A stretch of 64,000 bases of DNA, from assembly GCA_900316075.1 (NCBI GenBank), contig ONBT01000003.1, positions 27,559 through 91,558 of the forward strand. The letters run 5' to 3'. This document shows positions 58,998-64,000 of this stretch, piece after piece (the stretch's first letter is position 1; every line of letters begins with the position of its first letter). This DNA comes from an uncultured Lachnospiraceae bacterium. Its GTDB lineage: Bacteria; Bacillota; Clostridia; Lachnospirales; Lachnospiraceae. A program made the translations under genes and the position numbers. Under the pieces are notes generated by a model. It was not told where the DNA came from, did not search any database, and saw nothing but the letters and a program-made list of their open reading frames with translations.

Positions 58998-59026
58998 TTG
59001 ACAGCAGGGACGGCGCGTGATATTGT
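58998..59026 (+). promoter_or_regulatory. Promoter of the rpmG-secE-nusG operon
   Basis: TTGACA (58998-59003), 17 bases, TATTGT (59021-59026). A small AAGCC/GGGCTT hairpin with seven T bases (near 59031-59057) follows the start site and could act as an attenuator. Confidence 0.78.
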
Positions 59027-59212
59027 AAACAAGCCTGATTGAGCGCGGGCTTATTTTTTTGCGCAAAATTCAGCGGGAAACAGCTGCAAAAGGCTTGAAA
59101 CCGGCCAGGGCTGGAAAAAGCAGTCCGGCCATCCGCAGGGCAGCCCTCTGAAGGGCGTTAAGCGCGGGTGCTGATTTGTTTATATCAATGCATCAGAGAG
59201 GTGAGAACAGTC

Positions 59213-59362
59213 ATGCGTACGAAGATTACACTTGAGTGCACAGAGTGCAAGCACAGAAATTATAATCTTACGAAGGAAAAGAAGGAACATCCCGAGCGGA
59301 TGGAGACGAAGAAGTACTGCCCCTTCTGCAGAAAGCATACCCTGCACAAAGAGACACGCTGA
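59213..59362 (+). CDS. rpmG: 50S ribosomal protein L33
   Basis: A 49-residue zinc-ribbon ribosomal protein with CTEC and CPFC cysteine pairs, so the zinc-binding form. [17 protein letters not shown] and the C-terminal KHTLHKETR are characteristic. The longer frame from 59168 ignores the GAGAGGTGAGAAC ribosome binding site before ATG 59213. secE starts 12 bases after the stop. Confidence 0.95.
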   Translation: MRTKITLECTECKHRNYNLTKEKKEHPERMETKKYCPFCRKHTLHKETR

Positions 59363-59374
59363 TAAGGAGTAGTC

Positions 59375-59584
59375 ATGTCGGATTCGAAAGAAAAAGTTAC
59401 CATGGCTGAACGGTGGGAAGGCCTGAAGAGCGAATTCGGAAAGATTGTCTGGCTCGGCGGCAAGGACATTGCCAAGCAGACGACCGCGACGGTCATTTCT
59501 TCCGTGATCATCGCCCTTCTCATTGCGATCTTCGATATGCTGATTCAGTATGGCGTTGACTGGCTTGTGAAACTGGGAGGCTGA
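59375..59584 (+). CDS. secE: Preprotein translocase subunit SecE
   Basis: The 69-residue single-span subunit of the SecYEG channel. An amphipathic helix (WEGLKSEFGKIVWLGGKDIAKQT) comes before the membrane segment (VISSVIIALLIAIFDMLIQYGVDWL). Start has AAGGAGTAGTC. It is followed by nusG after five bases, as in most Firmicutes. Confidence 0.94.
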   Translation: MSDSKEKVTMAERWEGLKSEFGKIVWLGGKDIAKQTTATVISSVIIALLIAIFDMLIQYGVDWLVKLGG

Positions 59585-59589
59585 GGCTT

Positions 59590-60126
59590 ATGGCAGCTGA
59601 ACCGCAGTGGTATGTAGCCCATACCTATTCCGGCTACGAGAACAAGGTCAAGGCGAATATCGAGAAGGCCATTCAGAACCGCCACCTCGAGGACCAGATT
59701 GTCGAGGTCTCTGTTCCCATGCAGGATGTCACCGAGGTGAAGAACGGCAAGAAACGGACCGTTTCGAAGAAGCTCTTCCCCGGCTATGTCCTCGTGAAGA
59801 TGATCATGAACGATGACACCTGGTACGTCGTCCGGAATACCCGGGGCGTTACCGGATTCGTCGGACCCGGAAGCAAGCCTGTTCCCCTGACTGAGGCGGA
59901 TATGCGCCACCTGGGCATGGGCGGCAGCACCGCCGATGCTTCCGAGATTGAGGTCGACTTCGGTGAGGGCGATACCGTCACCGTCATCGGCGGCATCTGG
60001 AAGGATACGGTAGGCGTCATCCAGTCCATGAATATGTCCAAGCAGACCGTCACGATCAATGTCGAACTGTTCGGACGGGAGACACCGGTGGAAATATCCT
60101 TTGCCGATGTCCGTCTGGCCCACTGA
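59590..60126 (+). CDS. nusG: Transcription termination/antitermination protein NusG
   Basis: NusG binds RNA polymerase and controls pausing. The 178 residues contain the NGN domain (PQWYVAHTYSGYENKVKANIE, then LFPGYVLVKM and VRNTRGVTGFVG) and the C-terminal KOW domain (GDTVTVIGGIWKDTVGVI). Length and order next to secE are standard. Confidence 0.97.
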   Translation: MAAEPQWYVAHTYSGYENKVKANIEKAIQNRHLEDQIVEVSVPMQDVTEVKNGKKRTVSKKLFPGYVLVKMIMNDDTWYVVRNTRGVTGFVGPGSKPVPLTEADMRHLGMGGSTADASEIEVDFGEGDTVTVIGGIWKDTVGVIQSMNMSKQTVTINVELFGRETPVEISFADVRLAH

Positions 60127-60261
60127 TTTGTCGGGAATTACCAGTGACAGTTTGCTGATTGACTGGACATTTTCAGTGTCGGCCCGGCCTGCTGAAAAGC
60201 ATGGGCCTTACATTATTCTGATCATTTAAGACGCACCATGCGGCGCGTATTTATATGATGC

Positions 60262-60312
60262 GGGAGCCGGACAACCCGGCGTATGAACCGCGAACTCTTT
60301 TTTCTATAATAG
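60262..60312 (+). promoter_or_regulatory. Leader hairpin before rplK
   Basis: A nested hairpin (outer GCGG/CCGC, inner GCCGG/CCGGC) is followed by CTCTTTTTTC just before the rplK ribosome binding site. It could be an attenuator. TTACATTA lies upstream at 60208-60215. Confidence 0.45.
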
Positions 60313-60325
60313 GAGGAACTATCAA

Positions 60326-60751
60326 ATGGCAAAGAAAATCGAAGGCTACATCAAGCTTCAGATTCCTGCCGGCAAGGCAACACCGGCTCCCCCCGTCGGC
60401 CCGGCCCTCGGTCAGCACGGTGTGAATATCGTTGAATTCACGAAGCAGTTCAACGCAAAGACCGCTCAGATGGGCGATACCATTATCCCCACTGTCATCA
60501 CGGTTTACGCAGACCGGTCTTTTTCTTTCATCACAAAGACCCCGCCTGCAGCTGTCATGATCAAGAAGGCCTGCAAGATTGACAAGGCTTCCGGTACTCC
60601 GAACAAGACGAAAGTAGCGAAGATCACCAAGGATCAGGTGCGCGAAATTGCCGAGTTCAAGATGAAGGACCTGAATGCTGCATCCGTTGAAGCAGCCATG
60701 AGCATGATTGCCGGCACCGCTCGTTCCATGGGCGTTGAGGTAGTTGACTGA
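60326..60751 (+). CDS. rplK: 50S ribosomal protein L11
   Basis: A 141-residue ribosomal protein of the GTPase centre. It has the standard [26 protein letters not shown] start and the rRNA-binding C-terminal domain with [23 protein letters not shown]. The TAGGAGG ribosome binding site is strong. Followed by rplA. Confidence 0.97.
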   Translation: MAKKIEGYIKLQIPAGKATPAPPVGPALGQHGVNIVEFTKQFNAKTAQMGDTIIPTVITVYADRSFSFITKTPPAAVMIKKACKIDKASGTPNKTKVAKITKDQVREIAEFKMKDLNAASVEAAMSMIAGTARSMGVEVVD

Positions 60752-60802
60752 TTATTGAAGTGGGAGGGCTGAGAGGCCCGGTACAACCACAAGGAGGAAA
60801 TT

Positions 60803-61495
60803 ATGGCAGGAAAGAAATACGCCGAATCCCTGAAAGCATTTGACAAGAGCCAGCAGTACGACGTTGACGAGGCTATGAAGATCGTCAAGCAGAATGCCAA
60901 GGCCAAGTTCGATGAGACAATCGAGGTTCACATCCGTACAGGCTGCGACGGCCGTCACGCTGAGCAGCAGGTCCGCGGAGCCGTCGTTCTGCCTCACGGT
61001 ACAGGCAAGTCGGTTCGCGTCCTTGTATTCGCAAAGGATCAGAAGGCAGAGGAAGCTACAGCAGCCGGTGCAGATTTCGTCGGCGGCGAGGAGCTGATTC
61101 CCAAGATTCAGAACGAAGGCTGGTTTGATTTCGACGTCGTAGTCGCAACCCCTGATATGATGGGCGTTGTCGGCCGCCTCGGCCGTGTCCTTGGACCCAA
61201 GGGCCTCATGCCCAACCCCAAGGCCGGAACCGTTACGATGGATGTCACCAAGGCCATCAACGATATCAAAGCCGGTAAAGTCGAGTACCGTCTTGACAAG
61301 GCAAACATCATCCACTGCCCGATCGGAAAGGCTTCCTTCTCCGAGACAGACCTGGCTGAGAACTTCAACGCTCTGATGGGCGCCATCAACAAGGCCCGTC
61401 CTTCAAGCCTGAAGGGCGTTTACCTGAAGAGCATTTCCCTGGCTCCCACCATGGGCCCGGGCGTCAAGATCAACGCTGCAAAAGTCAGCGCTTGA
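60803..61495 (+). CDS. rplA: 50S ribosomal protein L1
   Basis: A 230-residue ribosomal protein that binds 23S rRNA at the L1 stalk and, in many bacteria, its own m[24 protein letters not shown] is the signature. The AAGGAGG site precedes ATG 60803. Its final codons contain the -35 box of the rplJ promoter. Confidence 0.97.
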   Translation: MAGKKYAESLKAFDKSQQYDVDEAMKIVKQNAKAKFDETIEVHIRTGCDGRHAEQQVRGAVVLPHGTGKSVRVLVFAKDQKAEEATAAGADFVGGEELIPKIQNEGWFDFDVVVATPDMMGVVGRLGRVLGPKGLMPNPKAGTVTMDVTKAINDIKAGKVEYRLDKANIIHCPIGKASFSETDLAENFNALMGAINKARPSSLKGVYLKSISLAPTMGPGVKINAAKVSA

Positions 61496-61520
61496 CAAAT
61501 CGCTTCATTTTTTATAAGAT
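61492..61520 (+). promoter_or_regulatory. Promoter of rplJ-rplL
   Basis: TTGACA (61492-61497), 17 bases, TAAGAT (61515-61520), overlapping the rplA stop codon. Confidence 0.75.
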
Positions 61521-61524
61521 ACCA

Positions 61525-61700
61525 AACGTTGCCGAAGACAGCAGGTGCTTTATATTATTCATATGACTAATGTAAAGCTCAAAGGGAAACCGCCAGCCGA
61601 GGGAATACGAGAATTTTCTTGATTTTCCTGCCTCTTCGGCCATCCGGCTGAAGGGGTTTTTCAATGCAACTGGTAGGGCATGGCTTTGCTGTGCCGGACA
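61525..61700 (+). promoter_or_regulatory. Ribosomal protein L10 leader
   Basis: The segment GTTGCCGAAGACAGCAGGTGC near 61527 and the following GCCAGCCGAGGGAATACGAGA and CCTGCCTCTTCGGC are the conserved parts of the Gram-positive L10 leader, which binds the L10-L12 complex to repress the operon. A CGGCTGAAGGGGTTTTT tail may form the terminator. Unusually, TTATATTATTCATATGACTAATGTAAA interrupts it near 61550-61575 with an inverted pair of the AT-rich motif. Confidence 0.75.
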
Positions 61701-61775
61701 TATATTCGCACGGGTTCTCGGACTTCGTGCACAGGCAGGGCTACTGCCTGAAATCTTTACAGGAGGTACACTAGA

Positions 61776-62351
61776 GTGGCAAAAGTCGAAGAGAAGAAGC
61801 CTGTCGTTCAGGCCATCTCAGACGCGGTCAACGGTGCGGCATCGGTCGTAGTCGTAGATTACCGCGGACTTACGGTCACCGAGGACACTGAGCTCCGCCG
61901 GACTCTCCGTGAAAACAATGTCGCATACAAGGTATACAAGAATACCATGATGAACTTTGCTTTCAAGGGTACCGAGTTCGAGGCTCTTTCCGATGTTCTC
62001 GAAGGACCGAATGCGATTGCCGTATCGAAGGACGACGCTACGGCTCCTGCAAGAATCCTTGCAGAATTCGCAAAGAAGGCTCCGAACCTTGAGATCAAGG
62101 CCGGTGTCGTTGAAGGACAGTTCTATGACGCAGAGGGTATGAAGGCGATTTCCTCCATTCCTTCGAGAGAAGAGCTCCTGTCCCGCCTGCTTGGTTCCCT
62201 GCAGTCCCCGATTACGAACCTTGCACGCGTACTCAATCAGATCGCAGAAAAGGGCGGCGCATCCGCAGAAGCACCTGCAGCAGCAGAGGCTCCCGCAGAA
62301 GAAGCAGCACCTGCTGAAGAGACAGCTCCTGCAGAGTCCACTGAGGCTTAA
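61776..62351 (+). CDS. rplJ: 50S ribosomal protein L10
   Basis: L10 anchors the L7/L12 stalk. The 191 residues start with a GTG at 61776 after AGGAGGTACACTAGA. VVVDYRGLTVTEDTELRRTLRENNVAYKVYKNT is characteristic. The C-terminus has an added Ala-Glu-Pro-rich tail of about 25 residues beyond the L12-binding helix. Confidence 0.97.
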   Translation: MAKVEEKKPVVQAISDAVNGAASVVVVDYRGLTVTEDTELRRTLRENNVAYKVYKNTMMNFAFKGTEFEALSDVLEGPNAIAVSKDDATAPARILAEFAKKAPNLEIKAGVVEGQFYDAEGMKAISSIPSREELLSRLLGSLQSPITNLARVLNQIAEKGGASAEAPAAAEAPAEEAAPAEETAPAESTEA

Positions 62352-62448
62352 TTATCTGATTCCCGCTGAATATTCAGCAATGAACTTCACTGGAACCTTA
62401 AGGATTCCGGAACATTTATTTCTTTCATTATTATAAGGAGAAAATGAA

Positions 62449-62826
<378 letters not shown>

Positions 62827-62865
62827 TCTCCGCGTTAGCTACGAGAAGCAAACAAAAAATAAAGG

Positions 62866-62911
62866 AGAGGCGCTGTGGCACTTGTGCCGCAGACGCCTCT
62901 TCTTTATTTTT
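62866..62911 (+). terminator. Terminator or attenuator after rplL
   Basis: AGAGGCG (62866-62872) pairs with CGCCTCT (62894-62900) with an inner TGGCAC/GTGCC stem, followed by TCTTTATTTTT. A second hairpin, TTCGCGGC/GCCGCGAA (62915-62934), lies just after. Confidence 0.78.
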
Positions 62912-62979
62912 GAGTTCGCGGCGACAGCCGCGAACGACAGGCTGCGAAGCGGCCTGGAGTTTGCTTCGGAAATTTATGC

Positions 62980-63009
62980 TTGACTTTGGGATTTCATTTG
63001 TTGTATATT
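62980..63009 (+). promoter_or_regulatory. Promoter of rpoB
   Basis: TTGACT (62980-62985), 18 bases, TATATT (63004-63009), about 180 bases before the rpoB start. The long leader in between contains no gene. Confidence 0.68.
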
Positions 63010-63187
63010 CTAGTTTGCACTCTTGTGGCAGAGAGCTTGATGAGAGCAAGCCGGTAGGCGCAGCTCGAATCTAGCCGTAGCCCTGTCGGCGCCGTTAACG
63101 AAGACGAGCGCAAGCGAAGTCTGAGTTTACAAGCCGACGTGGTGAAGTGCGCTTTGAAGCAAAGCAGTTGCGAAAGGTAGTGTACAC

Positions 63188-64000
63188 ATGGAGAAAAACA
63201 GAATACGTCCGGTGAAAGCCGGAAAGGGAATTCGGATGAGCTACGCCCGCCAGCGTGAAGTTCTGAAGATGCCGAACTTCATCGATGTTCAGAAGAGTTC
63301 CTATCAATGGTTTCTGGATGAAGGTCTGAAGGAAGCCTTTGATGATATTTCCCCGATCACCGATTACAGCGGCCATCTCTCGCTGGAGTTCACGGACTTC
63401 ACCCTCGCCAGGGATGAGGTCAAGTACTCTATCCCGGAGTGTAAGGCCAGGGATGCCACCTATGCGGCTCCCCTCAAGGTACGTGTACGCCTTTACAATA
63501 AAGAAACCGACGAGATCAACGAGCACGAGATCTTCATGGGCGACCTTCCCCTGATGACGGATACAGGTACCTTCGTCATCAACGGCGCCGAGCGTGTCAT
63601 CGTATCCCAGCTCGTTCGTTCTCCCGGCATCTATTATGGCATCGACCATGATAAGCTGGGCAAGAAGCTCTATTCCTGCACGGTCATCCCTAACCGGGGC
63701 GCCTGGCTTGAGTATGAGACCGATTCCAACGACGTCTTCTCCGTCCGCGTAGACCGGACCCGGAAGGTGCCTATTACCGTCTTCCTGCGGGCCCTGGGTC
63801 TGGGGACCAATCAGGAGATTATAGATACATTCGGCGAAGAGCCGAAGATTCTGGCTTCCTTCGAGAAGGATCCGGCCATTACGGAGACCGACCCCAACGG
63901 TTCCTACGAGAAGGGCCTCCTTGAACTCTACAAGAAGATCCGTCCCGGCGAGCCTCTGGCTGTCGAGAGCGCAGAGTCTCTGATCACGGGCATGTTCTTT
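63188..64000 (+). CDS. rpoB: RNA polymerase beta subunit, N-terminal part (cut by the window edge)
   Basis: The first 271 residues of Rpo[25 protein letters not shown]-like [14 protein letters not shown], and [19 protein letters not shown] (with GTFVI before it) are signature parts of the beta1 and protrusion regions. ATG 63188 has CGAAAGGTAGTG upstream. The gene continues past base 64000. Confidence 0.97.
   Translation, partial: MEKNRIRPVKAGKGIRMSYARQREVLKMPNFIDVQKSSYQWFLDEGLKEAFDDISPITDYSGHLSLEFTDFTLARDEVKYSIPECKARDATYAAPLKVRVRLYNKETDEINEHEIFMGDLPLMTDTGTFVINGAERVIVSQLVRSPGIYYGIDHDKLGKKLYSCTVIPNRGAWLEYETDSNDVFSVRVDRTRKVPITVFLRALGLGTNQEIIDTFGEEPKILASFEKDPAITETDPNGSYEKGLLELYKKIRPGEPLAVESAESLITGMFF

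Larger units (their letters stand above)
58585..59212. other. Interval between the FliD-like gene and rpmG
   Basis: It holds hairpin element B, TAATGTAA at 58655-58662, an AT-rich stretch near 58735-58755 that could contain the FliD-like gene promoter, and the promoter and leader of the rpmG operon. No gene is supported. Confidence 0.7.
62827..63187. other. Interval between rplL and rpoB
   Basis: Contains the rplL terminator, a second GC-rich hairpin, the rpoB promoter and a 180-base leader with several short GC stems. No coding frame is supported. Confidence 0.7.

Overview
The window looks like a piece of a moderately high-GC clostridial chromosome, most likely a Lachnospiraceae-type member of the Firmicutes. 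The evidence is Gram-positive Shine-Dalgarno sequences, sigma-A promoters, a crotonase of the clostridial type, FabK instead of FabI, type III glutamine synthetase, HPr kinase with a Crh-like partner, WhiA and RapZ, and a rpmG-secE-nusG-rplKA-rplJL-rpoB block in the usual Firmicutes order. No species is named because nothing in the sequence alone fixes one. There are no phage, plasmid, CRISPR or transposase genes. The unusual content is in the DNA between and inside housekeeping genes.

Layout. 0.1-1.1 kb holds a reverse-strand crotonase with its own promoter and terminator. 1.1-6 kb holds a membrane protein, a hairpin repeat element with a 52-bp tandem repeat, a small FakA-domain protein, HypA, an esterase, thioredoxin and a GT2-GtrA protein. 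6-15.4 kb is a type II fatty-acid synthesis operon (acpP, accD, accA, fabH, fabK, fabD, fabG, fabF, fabZ) followed by a MarR-family gene that may be its regulator; accB and accC are absent. 15.4-28 kb is a polysaccharide assembly and export operon: three large multidomain glycosyltransferase proteins, an ABC-2 permease and a Wzt-like ATPase with a C-terminal domain. A lipoprotein phosphatase, an aminotransferase and a second histidine phosphatase follow. 28-33 kb is de novo NAD synthesis (nadA, nadB, nadC) and a carboxylesterase. 33-43.8 kb holds ftsH, uvrC, hprK, an M18 aminopeptidase, murB, rapZ, whiA, a Crh-like HPr and a lipid kinase. 44-47 kb holds class II aldolase and glutamine synthetase III. 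On the reverse strand at 47-54 kb are a two-component system, a RelB-YoeB toxin-antitoxin pair, a phosphohexomutase, tRNA-Gln and a YigZ protein. 54-58.6 kb has a class A penicillin-binding protein converging on a FliD-like protein. 59-64 kb is the ribosomal protein and RNA polymerase cluster, cut inside rpoB.

How it works together. Several blocks bear on the cell envelope: membrane lipid synthesis, a surface polysaccharide exporter, peptidoglycan synthesis (murB, PBP1) and lipid recycling. hprK and the Crh-like protein would form a carbon-status sensing pair.

The strongest unexplained signals are: an interspersed 11-bp palindrome ACGCRNYGCGT (13 copies found by eye); an AT-rich octamer TAATGTAA (16 exact copies, often at gene ends or starts); five copies of an 80-bp repeat placed just before fabK, fabF and fabZ; a tandem array beside tRNA-Gln; two copies of a 125-bp hairpin element; and family-atypical in-frame insertions in many conserved enzymes, two of which carry the 11-bp palindrome. 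These suggest an active but transposase-free world of small palindromic elements. All positions and counts come from reading by eye.
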